From Elymus sibiricus (lineage: Eukaryota; Streptophyta; Magnoliopsida; Poales; Poaceae), in contig CM077667.1 in the NCBI GenBank assembly GCA_039707655.1, forward strand, positions 155,972,642-156,036,641: a stretch of DNA of 64,000 nucleotides, written 5' to 3'. The notes beneath the pieces are model-generated. The model was not told the origin of the DNA. It searched no databases and worked only from the letters and a program-made list of their open reading frames with translations. The translations under genes and the position numbers were made by a program. Shown piece by piece: positions 11,927 through 22,092 of this stretch (positions are counted from its first letter, which is position 1; the number at the start of each line of letters is the position of its first letter).

Positions 11927-12019
11927 TGTCGGTGTCAACACCGGCGGATCTCGGGTAGGTGGTCCCGAACTATGAATCTAGGATTGATGGTTAACAGGGG
12001 ACGAAGGAGACGATGTTTA
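11927..12019 (-). repeat. 3' LTR of element d, left portion
   Basis: Starts TGTCGGTGTCAACACCGGC and aligns with the outer ends of the element i LTRs (33495 and 43387). It breaks off at 12019, where the Angela copy was inserted. The last five bases, GTTTA, are the duplicated target. Preceding bases 11922-11926 (GTTGG) would be the TSD of element d. Confidence 0.85.
12015..12019. other. Target-site duplication of the complete Angela, left copy
   Basis: GTTTA immediately before the LTR; the identical GTTTA is at 21114-21118 after the other LTR. An exact match at both outer ends proves a single insertion event of the whole element. Confidence 0.95.
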
Positions 12020-13922
12020 TGTTGGGGAACGTTGCATGGGAAACAAAATTTTTTCCTACGCACACGCAAGATCTATCCATGGTGATGAGCATCTACGAGA
12101 GGGAGAGTGAATCTACATACCCTTGTAGATCGCTAAGCGGAAGCGTTAATAAACGCGGTTGATGTAGTCGAACGTCTTCGCGATCCAAATCGCCGAGCGT
12201 CCCGCGATCCAATCACGATCCTTCCGATCTAGTGCCGAACGGACGGCACCTCCGCGTTCAACACACGTACGGCTTGATGACGCCTTCACCTCCTCGATCC
12301 AGCGAGCGATGGTGAAGTAGTGGTTGAGTTCCAGCAGCACGACGGCGTGGTGATGGTGGTGAGGAACAATCTCTGCAGGGCTTCGCCAAGCACTACGGAG
12401 ATTATGACGGAGGAACTAGAGGGTTAGGGTTGCCGCACACGGCTTGGGGAAATCTTAATGTGTCCCGTGTGCTAGCCCTGCCCCTCTATTTATATGTTGA
12501 GCCTTGGGGTCTAAACTTGGAGTAAAAGCCTCCTCCGGGTCGGTTTTGCCCGCACAAGGTCGGTTTGGCCCGCAGGGAAAGAGTCCAACTCGGATCCCTG
12601 CCGAACCGTGCACAGCCGCGCACAAGCGGTAGTACCGCTTCACACAAGCGGTAGTACCGCTTGGGCGGTAGTACCGCTTCACACAAGCGGTAGTACCGCT
12701 CGGGCGGTAGTACCGCTTCACACAAGCGGTAGTACCGCTCCGGCGGTAGTACCGCTTCACCAAGCGGTAGTACCGCTTACGCGGCAGCAAAACTACTTTT
12801 GCACTTTCCAATACCTTGTGGGCTTTATCCCTTTGGCTCATATAAAGTGTTGCTGCACCCGAACACTTCGGTAAACATCCGGAACCCCTTCCGGTGAACT
12901 CCGGAACCCTTCCAGAGATCAAAACACTATTATCACATATATCAATCTTTACCTCCGGACTATTCCGGAGATCCTCGTCATGTCCGGGATCTTATCCGGG
13001 ACTCCGAACAACTTTCGGTCACCAACATAACAACTCAATTATACTAATCGTCACCAAACGTTAAGTGTGTAGACCCTGCGGGTTCGAGAACTATGTAGAC
13101 ATGACCGAGACACCTCTACGGCCAATAACCAATAGCGGGACCTGGATGCCCATATTGGCTCCTACATATTCTACGAAGATCTTTATCGGTCGAACCTCTA
13201 TGTCAAGGATTCAGTTAATCCCGTATGCTGTTCCCTTTGTTCTTCGGTATGTTACTTGCCCGAGATTCGATCGTCGGTATCACTATACCTAGTTCAATCT
13301 CGTTACCGGCAAGTCTCTTTACTCGTTCCGTAATACAAGATCTCGTGGCTAACACTTTTAGTCACATTGCTTGCAAGGCTCATTGTGATGTTGTATTACC
13401 GAGTGGGCCCTGAGATACCTCTCCGTCATACGGAGTAACAAATCCCAGTCTTGATCCATGCCAACCCAACAGACACCCTCGGAGATACCTGTAGAGCACC
13501 TTTATAGTCACCCAGTTACGTTGCGACGTTTGATACACACAAGGTATTCCTCCGGTGTCAGTGAGTTGCATGATCTCATGGTCAAAGGAACAGATACTTG
13601 ACATGCAGAAAACAATAGCAATAAACTGACACGATCAAATGCTACGTTTACAGTTTGGGTCTTGTCCATCACATCATTCTCCTAATGATGTGATCCCGTT
13701 ATCAAATGACATCTCATGTCAATGGCTAGGAAACCTTAACCATCTTTGATCAACGAGCTAGTCAACTAGAGGCTTACTAGGGACACAGTGTTGTCTATGT
13801 ACCCACACATGTATTTGAGTTTCCAATCAATACAATTATAGCATGGATAATAAACGATTATCATTAACAAGGAAATATAATAATAACCAATTTATTATTG
13901 CCTCTAGGGCATATTTCCAACA
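12020..13922 (-). repeat. 3' LTR of the complete Angela
   Basis: 1903 bp, TG...CA ends. The TATA box (complement of CTATTTATAT) is at about 12487-12496. A tandem palindrome array lies at 12627-12775, about 130 bp upstream of it in element orientation. The LTR is 22 bp longer than its partner at 19233-21113 because it has one extra repeat unit. Apparent repetitive open frames within 12455-12922 are translations of that array and not genes. Confidence 0.95.
12627..12775. repeat. Array of eight CGGTAGTACCG palindromes in the Angela LTR promoter
   Basis: Eight exact copies of CGGTAGTACCG start at 12627, 12649, 12666, 12688, 12705, 12727, 12744 and 12765. Spacing alternates 22 and 17 bp (the last gap is 21). 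Each copy is embedded in the 13-bp inverted repeat GCGGTAGTACCGC, with arms pairing around one central base. The array sits upstream of the TATA box in element orientation and could be a protein-binding enhancer or form small hairpins. The function is inference. Confidence 0.9.
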
Positions 13923-13937
13923 GTCTCCCACTTGCAC
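13923..13937 (-). other. Polypurine tract of the complete Angela
   Basis: On the element strand the sequence next to the 3' LTR reads AAGTGGGAGAC, a purine run that primes plus-strand DNA synthesis in this family. It directly abuts the LTR end at 13922. Confidence 0.8.
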
Positions 13938-13972
13938 TAGAGTCAATAATCTAGTTCACATCACTATGTGAT

Positions 13973-16900
13973 TTACATTGTAATGAATCGAACACCCATG
14001 CAGTTCTGGTGTTGTTCATGTTTAGCCCTTGGAAGAGGTTTAGTCAACGGATCTGCAACATTTAGATCCGTGTGTACTTTGCAAATATTTATGTCGTCCT
14101 CCTTGATGTAATCGCGGATGGAATTGAAACGTCGTTTTATGTGTCTGGTCCTCTTGTGAAATCTTGGTTCCTTGGCTAGAGCAATGGCACCAGTATTATC
14201 ACAAAACAGAGTCATTGGGTTAAGCGCACTAGGCACTACTCCAAGATCTGTCATGAACTCCTTCATCCAGACACCTTCCTTCGCCGCCTCCGAGGCTGCG
14301 ATGTACTCCGCTTCGCATGTAGAATCAGCTACCACGCTTTGCTTGGAACTGCACCAGCTAACCGCACCCCCATTAAGAATAAATACGTATCCGGTTTGCG
14401 ACTTAGAGTCATCCGGATCAGTGTCAAAGCTTGCATCGACGTAACCCTTTACGACGAGCTCTTGATCACCTCCATAAACGAGAAACATGTCCTTAGTCCT
14501 TTTCAGGTACTTCAGGATATTCTTGACCGCCGTCCAGTGTTCCATTCCTGGATCACTTTGAAACCTTCCGGCCATACTTATGGCAAGGCTGACATCGGGT
14601 CTTGTGCACAGCATTGCATACATGATAGAGCCTATGGCTGAAGCATAGGGGATGACACTCATCTTTTCTCTATCTTCTGCAGTCACTGGGCATTGAGTCT
14701 TACTCAACTTCACACCTTGCAAAACAGGCAAGAACCCCTTCTTGGACTGATCCATTTTGAACTTCTTCAAAATCTTATCAAGGTATGTGCTTTGTGAAAG
14801 TCCTATTAAGCGTCTCGATCTATCTCTATAGATCTTGATGCCTAATATGAAAGCAGCTTCTCCTAGGTCCTTCATTGAAAAACTCTTGTTCAAATATTCC
14901 TTTACGCTTTCCAGCATTTCTATATTGTTTCCAATCAGCAATATGTCATCCACATATAATATTAGAAACGCTATAGAGCTCCCACTCACTTTCTTGTAAA
15001 TACAAGCTTCTCCGTAAACTTGTATAAACTCGAACGCTTTGATCACCTCATCAAAACGAAGATTCCAACTCCGAGATGCTTGCACCAGTCCATAAATGGA
15101 TCGCTGGAGTTTGCAAACTTTGTCAGCATTTTCTGGATCGACAAAACCTTCTGGTTGCATCATATACAACTCTTCCTTAAGGAAACCGTTAAGGAACGCT
15201 GTTTTGACATCCATCTGCCAAATTTCATAATCGAAAAAGGCAGCTATTGCCAACATGATTCTGACGGACTTAAGCATCGCTACGGGTGAGAAGGTCTCAT
15301 CGTAGTCAACTCCTTGAACTTGTGAAAAACCCTTTGCCACAAGTCGAGCTTTATAGACGGTGACATTACCGTCCGCGTCCGTCTTCCTCTTAAAGATCCA
15401 TTTGTTCTGAATGGCCTTACGCCCTTCAGGTAATACTTCCAAAGTCCATACTTTGTTTTCATACATGGATCCCATCTCGGATTTCATGGCCTCTAACCAC
15501 TTCTCGGAATCCGGGCTCATCATCGCTTCTCCATAGCTCGTAGGTTCATCGTTGTCTAACAACATGACCTCTAAGACAGGGTTGCCGTACCACTCAGGAG
15601 CAGTACGCGTCCTTGTCGACCTACGAGGTTCGATAGCAACTTGATCCAAAGCTTCATGATCATCATCATTAACTTCCTCTTCAGCTAATGTAGGCTCCAC
15701 AGAAACAACTTTCTGCGCTGCGCTACTCTCAGGTTGAAGTAAAGGTTCAACAACCTCATCAAGTTCTATCTTCCTCCCACTCAATTCTTTCGAGAGAAAC
15801 TCTTTCTCAAGAAATGTTCCGTTTTTAGCGACAAACACTTTGTCCTCGGATCTGAGGTAGAAGGTATACCCAATTGTCTCTTTTGGGTATCCTATGAAGA
15901 CGCATTTCTCCGCTTTGGGTTCCAGCTTTTCAGGCTGAAGCTTTTTGACATAAGCATCACATCCCCAAACTTTAAGAAACGACAGCTTTGGCTTCTTGCC
16001 AAACCAAAGTTCATATGGCGTCGTCTCAACGGATTTCGATGGTGCCCTATTTAAAGTGAATGCAGCTGTCTCTAATGCATAACCCCAAAACGATAGTGGC
16101 AAATCGGCAAGAGACATCATAGATCGCACCATATCCAATAAGGTTCGATTACGACGTTCGGACACACCATTACGCTGTGGTGTTCCAGGCGGTGTTAATT
16201 GTGAAACAATTCCACACTGTCTTAAGTGACTGCCAAACTCATAACTCAGATATTCTCCTCCTCGATCAGATCGTAGGAATTTAATCTTCTTGTTACGATG
16301 ATTCTCAACTTCACTCTGAAATTGTTTGAACTTTTCAAATGTTTCAGACTTGTGTTTCATTAAGTAAATATACCCATATCTACTTAAGTCATCAGTGAAG
16401 GTGAGAAAGTAACGATAACCACCGCGCGCCTCAATACTCATCGGACCGCAATCATCAGTATGTATGATTTCCAATAAGTCACTTGCCCGTTCCATTATTC
16501 CAGAGAACGGCGTTTTAGTCATCTTGCCCATGAGGCATGGCTCACATGTGTCAAGTGATTCAAAATCAAGTGACTCCAAAAGTCCATCAGCATGGAGCTT
16601 CTTCATGCGTTTTACGCCAATATGACCTAAACGGCAGTGCCACAAGAAAGTGGTATTATCATTATCAATTCTACATCTTTTGGCATCAATGTTATGAACA
16701 TGTGTATCATTACTATCGAGATTCAATAAGAATAAACCCCTCACATCGGGTGCATGACCATAAAAGATATTACTCATATAAATAGAACAACCATTATTCT
16801 CTGATTTAAATGAGTAACCGTCTCGCAATAAACAAGATCCAGATATAATGTTCATGCTTAACGCAGGCACCAAATAACACTTATTTAGGTTCATCACTAA

Positions 16901-17956
16901 TCCCGACGGTAATCGAAGAGCGAGCGTGCCGACGGCGATCACATCAACCTTGGAACCATTTCCCACGCGCATCGTCACTTCGTCCTTTGCCAGCCTCCGT
17001 CTATTCCGCAGTTCCTGTTTTGAGTTGCAAATATGAGCAACCGCACCGGTATCAAATACCCAGGCACTACAACGAGAGTTGGTAAGGTACACATCAATAA
17101 CATGTATATCATATATACCTTGTTTGTTGTTAGCCGCCTTCTTGTCAGCCAAATACTTGGGGCAATTCCGCTTCCAGTGTCCAGTTCCCTTGCAATGAAA
17201 ACACACAGTTTCTGGTTTGGGTCCAGCCTTGGGTTTCTTCACGAGAGGAGCAACTGCTTTGCCACTCTGCTTGGAGTTACCCTTCTTACCCTTGCCATTT
17301 TTCTTGAAACTAGTGGTTTTATTGACCATCAACACTTGATGCTCCTTCTGAATTTCAGACTCAGCGGCTTTCAGCATCGCCAACAGCTCGGCGACTGACT
17401 TGTTCATCCCGTGCATGTTATAGTTCAACACGAAGCTCTTGTAGCTAGGTGGCAATGATTGAAGAACTCTGTCAGTGATAGCCTCTGGCGGAAGGGGCAT
17501 CCCTAACTCAGCCAGGCGGGTGGAGTACCCAGACATTCTGAGCACGTGATCACTGATAGACCCGTTCTCCTCCATCTTGCAAGCATAGAACTTATCGGAG
17601 ATCTCATATCTCTCGATTCGGGCATTCTTCTGAAAGATAAACTTCAACTCCTGGAACATCTCATATGCTCCATGACGTTCAAAACGTCTTTGAAGTCCCG
17701 GTTCTAAGCCATACAACATTGCACATTGAACTATTGAGTAATCATCAGAACGAGCCTGCCAGGCGTTCACAACGTCTAGAGACTCAACTGGAGCGGGTGG
17801 ATCACCAAGCGGTGCATCAAGGACATAAGCCTTCTGGGAAGCCGTAAGGATAATCCTTAGATTACGGGCCCAGTCCACAAAGTTACTTCCATCATCTTTC
17901 AACTTAGCTTTCTCTAGGAACGCATTAAAATTCAGGGGTGCTACTGCGCGAGCCAT
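13973..17956 (-). CDS. Angela gag-pol polyprotein, full length and uninterrupted
   Basis: 1327 residues, no internal stop. Order is the Copia order. Gag of the UBN2 type covers residues about 1-215, followed by a lysine-rich linker and a CCHC zinc knuckle (C252, C255, H260, C265). The retropepsin has D302-T-G followed by Ala, where Ser is more usual. The integrase zinc domain has H440, H445, C471, C474; its core has an Asp at 501/502, D564 and E600, with the GxPQRNGVSERRNRT motif. The reverse transcriptase has the QMDVKTAFLNG motif near 915 and YVDD at 1001-1004. RNase H includes DASFDTD and FCDNTGAIALA and runs to the end. A Val at 957 replaces the Lys common in the SIYGLKQASR motif. The start ATG matches the beginning of the conserved gag. 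It may still encode all enzymes for its own transposition. Confidence 0.95.
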   Translation of the reverse strand: MARAVAPLNFNAFLEKAKLKDDGSNFVDWARNLRIILTASQKAYVLDAPLGDPPAPVESLDVVNAWQARSDDYSIVQCAMLYGLEPGLQRRFERHGAYEMFQELKFIFQKNARIERYEISDKFYACKMEENGSISDHVLRMSGYSTRLAELGMPLPPEAITDRVLQSLPPSYKSFVLNYNMHGMNKSVAELLAMLKAAESEIQKEHQVLMVNKTTSFKKNGKGKKGNSKQSGKAVAPLVKKPKAGPKPETVCFHCKGTGHWKRNCPKYLADKKAANNKQGIYDIHVIDVYLTNSRCSAWVFDTGAVAHICNSKQELRNRRRLAKDEVTMRVGNGSKVDVIAVGTLALRLPSGLVMNLNKCYLVPALSMNIISGSCLLRDGYSFKSENNGCSIYMSNIFYGHAPDVRGLFLLNLDSNDTHVHNIDAKRCRIDNDNTTFLWHCRLGHIGVKRMKKLHADGLLESLDFESLDTCEPCLMGKMTKTPFSGIMERASDLLEIIHTDDCGPMSIEARGGYRYFLTFTDDLSRYGYIYLMKHKSETFEKFKQFQSEVENHRNKKIKFLRSDRGGEYLSYEFGSHLRQCGIVSQLTPPGTPQRNGVSERRNRTLLDMVRSMMSLADLPLSFWGYALETAAFTLNRAPSKSVETTPYELWFGKKPKLSFLKVWGCDAYVKKLQPEKLEPKAEKCVFIGYPKETIGYTFYLRSEDKVFVAKNGTFLEKEFLSKELSGRKIELDEVVEPLLQPESSAAQKVVSVEPTLAEEEVNDDDHEALDQVAIEPRRSTRTRTAPEWYGNPVLEVMLLDNDEPTSYGEAMMSPDSEKWLEAMKSEMGSMYENKVWTLEVLPEGRKAIQNKWIFKRKTDADGNVTVYKARLVAKGFSQVQGVDYDETFSPVAMLKSVRIMLAIAAFFDYEIWQMDVKTAFLNGFLKEELYMMQPEGFVDPENADKVCKLQRSIYGLVQASRSWNLRFDEVIKAFEFIQVYGEACIYKKVSGSSIAFLILYVDDILLIGNNIEMLESVKEYLNKSFSMKDLGEAAFILGIKIYRDRSRRLIGLSQSTYLDKILKKFKMDQSKKGFLPVLQGVKLSKTQCPVTAEDREKMSVIPYASAIGSIMYAMLCTRPDVSLAISMAGRFQSDPGMEHWTAVKNILKYLKRTKDMFLVYGGDQELVVKGYVDASFDTDPDDSKSQTGYVFILNGGAVSWCSSKQSVVADSTCEAEYIAASEAAKEGVWMKEFMTDLGVVPSALNPMTLFCDNTGAIALAKEPRFHKRTRHIKRRFNSIRDYIKEDDINICKVHTDLNVADPLTKPLPRAKHEQHQNCMGVRFITM

Positions 17957-19219
17957 GATCTACAACATAAATATAGCAAAGACAACTTAGACTATTGTTC
18001 TTAGATAATGAGTTTAGTTAATCATATTTAAAAAACTCCCACTCAAATTGACATCCCTCCGATCATTCGAGTGTAACATGATCCAAATCCACCAACTCAA
18101 GTCCGATCATCACGTGAGTTGAGGTGGTTTCAATGGTGAACATCTTCATGTTGATCATATCTACTATATGACTCATGTTCGACCTTTCGGTCTCTTGTGT
18201 TCCGAGGCCATGTCTGTACATGCTAGGCTCGTCAAGTTTAACCCGAGTGTTCCGCACGTGTAACATGGCTTACACCCGTTGTATGCGAACGTAGAGTCTA
18301 TCACACCCGATCATCACGGCGTGTCTCGAAACGACGAACTTTCGCAACGGTGCACACTTGGGGAGAACACAATTTATCTTGAAATTTAAGTGAGGGATCA
18401 CCTTATAATGCTACCGTCGTCCTAAGCAAAATAAGATGCATAAAAGGATTAACATCACATGCAAATCATAAGTGACATGATATGGCCATGAACTTGTGCT
18501 TTTGATCTCCATCTCCAAAGCACCGGCATGATCTCCATCGTCACCGGCATGACACCATGATCTCCATCATCTTGATCTCCATCAACGTGTCGCCATAAGG
18601 TTGTCACGCCGACTGTTGCTTCCACGACTATAGCTAACGTTTAGCGATAAAGTAAAGCATTACATAGCGCTTAATGATTGACACGCAGGTCATACAATAA
18701 TTAAAGACAACTCTATGGCTCCTGCCAGTTGCCGTACTCATCGACATGCAAGTCGTGATATTCTATACAATACATGATCATCTCATACATCACATATATC
18801 TCATCATGTAATTGGCCATATCACATCACAACATACCCTGCAAAAACAAGTTAGACGTCCTCTAATTGTTGTTGCAAATTTTACGTGGCTGCTACGGGTA
18901 TCTAGCAAGAACGATTCTTACCTACGCAAAACCACAACGTGGTGTAGTGATTGCCTTTTGATCTTCTAAAAGAACCCTCTTCATTGAACCGATTCAACTA
19001 AAGTGAGAGAGACAGACACCCGCCAGTCACCTTTATGCAACAAGTGCACGCAGCGGTGAAACCAGTCTCGCGTAAGCGTACGCGTAATGTCGGTCCGGGC
19101 CGCTTCATCTCACAATACCGCGGAATCAAGTATCAACTAGTAACGGCAAGCAATATGTATACACCCACGCCCACAACTCGTTTGTGTTCTACTCGAGATC
19201 TCATCTACGCATAGACCTA
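17957..19219 (-). other. 5' leader of the complete Angela
   Basis: About 1.3 kb of non-coding leader between primer-binding site and gag, typical for this family and parallel to 1007-2254 in element a. Short open frames such as 18063-18266 are not conserved in composition and are not considered genes. Confidence 0.8.
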
Positions 19220-19231
19220 GCTCTGATACCA
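19220..19231 (-). other. tRNA-Met primer-binding site of the complete Angela
   Basis: On the element strand this reads TGGTATCAGAGC, complementary to the 3' end of initiator tRNA-Met, one base inside the 5' LTR. This is the standard primer site of Copia elements. Confidence 0.95.
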
Positions 19232-19232
19232 C

Positions 19233-21113
19233 TGTTGGGGAACGTTGCATGGGAAACAAAAATTTTTCCTACGCACACGCAAGATCTATCCATGGTGATG
19301 AGCATCTACGAGAGGGAGAGTGAATCTACATACCCTTGTAGATCGCTAAGCGGAAGCGTTAATAAACGCGGTTGATGTAGTCGAACGTCTTCGCGATCCA
19401 AATCGCCGAGCGTCCCGCGATCCAATCACGATCCTTCCGATCTAGTGCCGAACGGACGGCACCTCCGCGTTCAACACACGTACGGCTTGATGACGCCTTC
19501 ACCTCCTCGATCCAGCGAGCGATGGTGAAGTAGTGGTTGAGTTCCAGCAGCACGACGGCGTGGTGATGGTGGTGAGGAACAATCTCTGCAGGGCTTCGCC
19601 AAGCACTACGGAGATTATGACGGAGGAACTAGAGGGTTAGGGTTGCCGCACACGGCTTGGGGAAATCTTAATGTGTCCCGTGTGCTAGCCCTACCCCTCT
19701 ATTTATATGTTGAGCCTTGGGGTCTAAACTTGGAGTAAAAGCCTCCTCCGGGTCGGTTTTGCCCGCACAAGGTCGGTTTGGCCCGCAGGGAAAGAGTCCA
19801 ACTCGGATCCCTGCCGAACCGTGCACAGCCGCGCACAAGCGGTAGTACCGCTTGGGCGGTAGTACCGCTTCACACAAGCGGTAGTACCGCTCGGGCGGTA
19901 GTACCGCTTCACACAAGCGGTAGTACCGCTCCGGCGGTAGTACCGCTTCACCAAGCGGTAGTACCGCTTACGCGGCAGCAAAACTACTTTTGCACTTTCC
20001 AATACCTTGTGGGCTTTATCCCTTTGGCTCATATAAAGTGTTGCTGCACCCGAACACTTCGGTAAACATCCGGAACCCCTTCCGGTGAACTCCGGAACCC
20101 TTCCAGAGATCAAAACACTATTATCACATATATCAATCTTTACCTCCGGACTATTCCGGAGATCCTCGTCATGTCCGGGATCTTATCCGGGACTCCGAAC
20201 AACTTTCGGTCACCAACATAACAACTCAATTATACTAATCGTCACCAAACGTTAAGTGTGTAGACCCTGCGGGTTCGAGAACTATGTAGACATGACCGAG
20301 ACACCTCTACGGCCAATAACCAATAGCGGGACCTGGATGCCCATATTGGCTCCTACATATTCTACGAAGATCTTTATCGGTCGAACCTCTATGTCAAGGA
20401 TTCAGTTAATCCCGTATGCTGTTCCCTTTGTTCTTCGGTATGTTACTTGCCCGAGATTCGATCGTCGGTATCACTATACCTAGTTCAATTTCGTTACCGG
20501 CAAGTCTCTTTACTCGTTCCGTAATACAAGATCTCGTGGCTAACACTTTTAGTCACATTGCTTGCAAGGCTCATTGTGATGTTGTATTACCGAGTGGGCC
20601 CTGAGATACCTCTCCGTCATACGGAGTAACAAATCCCAGTCTTGATCCATGCCAACCCAACAGACACCCTCGGAGATACCTGTAGAGCACCTTTATAGTC
20701 ACCCAGTTACGTTGCGACGTTTGATACACACAAGGTATTCCTCCGGTGTCAGTGAGTTGCATGATCTCATGGTCAAAGGAACAGATACTTGACATGCAGA
20801 AAACAATAGCAATAAACTGACACGATCAAATGCTACGTTTACAGTTTGGGTCTTGTCCATCACATCATTCTCCTAATGATGTGATCCCGTTATCAAATGA
20901 CATCTCATGTCAATGGCTAGGAAACCTTAACCATCTTTGATCAACGAGCTAGTCAACTAGAGGCTTACTAGGGACACAGTGTTGTCTATGTACCCACACA
21001 TGTATTTGAGTTTCCAATCAATACAATTATAGCATGGATAATAAACGATTATCATTAACAAGGAAATATAATAATAACCAATTTATTATTGCCTCTAGGG
21101 CATATTTCCAACA
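19233..21113 (-). repeat. 5' LTR of the complete Angela
   Basis: 1881 bp, nearly identical to 12020-13922. Differences seen by eye: one base in the A/T run near 19262, G to A at about 19692, C to T at about 20490, and one fewer 22-bp palindrome unit. It carries the TATA box near 19700-19710 that would drive transcription of the element RNA. Confidence 0.95.
19840..19966. repeat. Array of seven CGGTAGTACCG palindromes in the Angela 5' LTR
   Basis: Seven exact copies start at 19840, 19857, 19879, 19896, 19918, 19935 and 19956, spaced 17, 22, 17, 22, 17 and 21 bp. Compared with the partner LTR, one 22-bp unit at the upstream plus-strand end is missing. Confidence 0.9.
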
Positions 21114-21505
21114 GTTTACCCAGGTTCGGGCCCTCGTGAGGAGGTAAAACCCTACGTCCTACTTGGTTGTATTGATGAGTATGATGATTACAGAGTTGAT
21201 CTACCTCGAGATCAAATGGGCTAAACCCTAGATGAGTTGACTTGTCCTTCTACGAGCTAATCCCCCTAGTTTATATAGACACCAGGGGTACCTAGGGTTA
21301 CACATGGTAGTTTTCCATCCGGTCATAGATACGCCCATTCTTTCGTTCTAGTCTTGGAGGTCATGCCAAGTCTTCGAAGCCTTCCCTTCAAACATGGGAT
21401 TGTCCTGTAGTTGGCCTTCCTGCAACTGCCACAGAGCGGCCCACCAAGGCAGCCCACCAGAGGTGAACCGACGGCCCGAGGACCCCTTAGTCCTGGACTC
21501 CCTGA
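21114..21505 (-). repeat. 3' LTR of element d, right portion
   Basis: Continues the LTR broken at 12019, beginning with the second copy of the Angela TSD. It includes a TATA box on the element strand (complement of TTTATATAGAC near 21269-21279). It ends ...CCCTGA at 21505, where related LTRs end ...CCCTCA, so the terminal base pair has mutated. A polypurine tract (complement of GCAGCCCCCGAACTAG) follows at 21506-21521, which identifies this as the 3' LTR. The total LTR length without the insertion is about 480 bp. Confidence 0.85.
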
Positions 21506-22092
21506 GCAGCCCCCGAACTAGCCTCCAACGCCGGGCTTCACGATACCTAATTGCTTCGCACGTCCAAAGTATCCGGCTTGCGGGGTGAGTTCTTTTCTTC
21601 CTTTATACTCAGCTGATCCTAGTCCGGCCGCCAATGACACCCTGCTTTCCGAACATGCTTTGCTTAACATTGAAGGCTAAACGCCCGAGCATGAACAGTG
21701 CCTCTCGTGACAATTTTTCTGACGAAAAGCCAGGACAGGCCACGGCCACTTAGCCAGTTATAAAAACTCGATTCGCTGTTCAAGGCCACCCTTTTATTGG
21801 CACGTCTTATTGATACGAAGATCATGCTCCATTTTTCACGGGATACGGTTAATGATCAAGGTTATCCCACGTGCGTATAACGGCACGGTTGCTTCGGGAA
21901 ACGACGCAGTCCGCGGCGCAGTAAGAAGGCTCTTGGTATTACGGCCTTCCATGAAAGGGAGAAAAATCCCCAAAGCCTCCATACGCTCCTCAGATTCCAT
22001 CTCGCTCTCTCGACCTCCTTCGCTCCAAGCGCACAGATCCAATCTTCCTTCAGCTTCCTCCAAACCACCTCTCCCTTCTTCCAAGCTCGACC
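21506..22092. other. Spacer between 3' LTR and antisense gene (element d)
   Basis: Polypurine tract next to the LTR, then about 570 bp without a conserved open frame. It would hold the promoter of the plus-strand antisense gene. A G-box, CACGTG, is present at 21868-21873, and a CT-rich leader-like stretch precedes the ATG at 22093. The promoter role is inference. Confidence 0.5.

Larger units (their letters stand above)
12020..21113 (-). mobile_element. Complete Angela-type Ty1/copia retrotransposon
   Basis: 9094-bp full-length element in minus orientation: 3' LTR 12020-13922, polypurine tract, one uninterrupted gag-pol ORF 13973-17956, leader, tRNA-Met primer-binding site, 5' LTR 19233-21113. 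It is flanked by a perfect 5-bp TSD, GTTTA, at 12015-12019 and 21114-21118, and lies inside the 3' LTR of element d. By eye the two LTRs differ by only about three single-base changes plus one 22-bp repeat unit, so the insertion is very recent. All parts needed for transposition appear present. It belongs to the Angela/BARE1 group by LTR terminus and polyprotein. Confidence 0.95.

Noticed and set aside
12627..12775. Regularly spaced short palindromic repeats resembling a CRISPR array.
   Set aside because: Repeats are 11-13 bp with 4-11 bp gaps that are themselves repeated; there are no unique spacers and no cas genes, and it is inside a plant LTR.
12455..12922. Open frame with a repeating peptide (YYRLCEAVLPP type), also seen at 19668-20113 and on the other strand.
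   Set aside because: It is the translation of the palindrome array in the Angela LTR; it exists in both LTRs and in several frames.
2269..13922. LTRs at 2269-4043 and 12020-13922 as a pair enclosing one element.
   Set aside because: They differ strongly, one lacks the palindrome array, and the second pairs with 19233-21113 with a perfect TSD.
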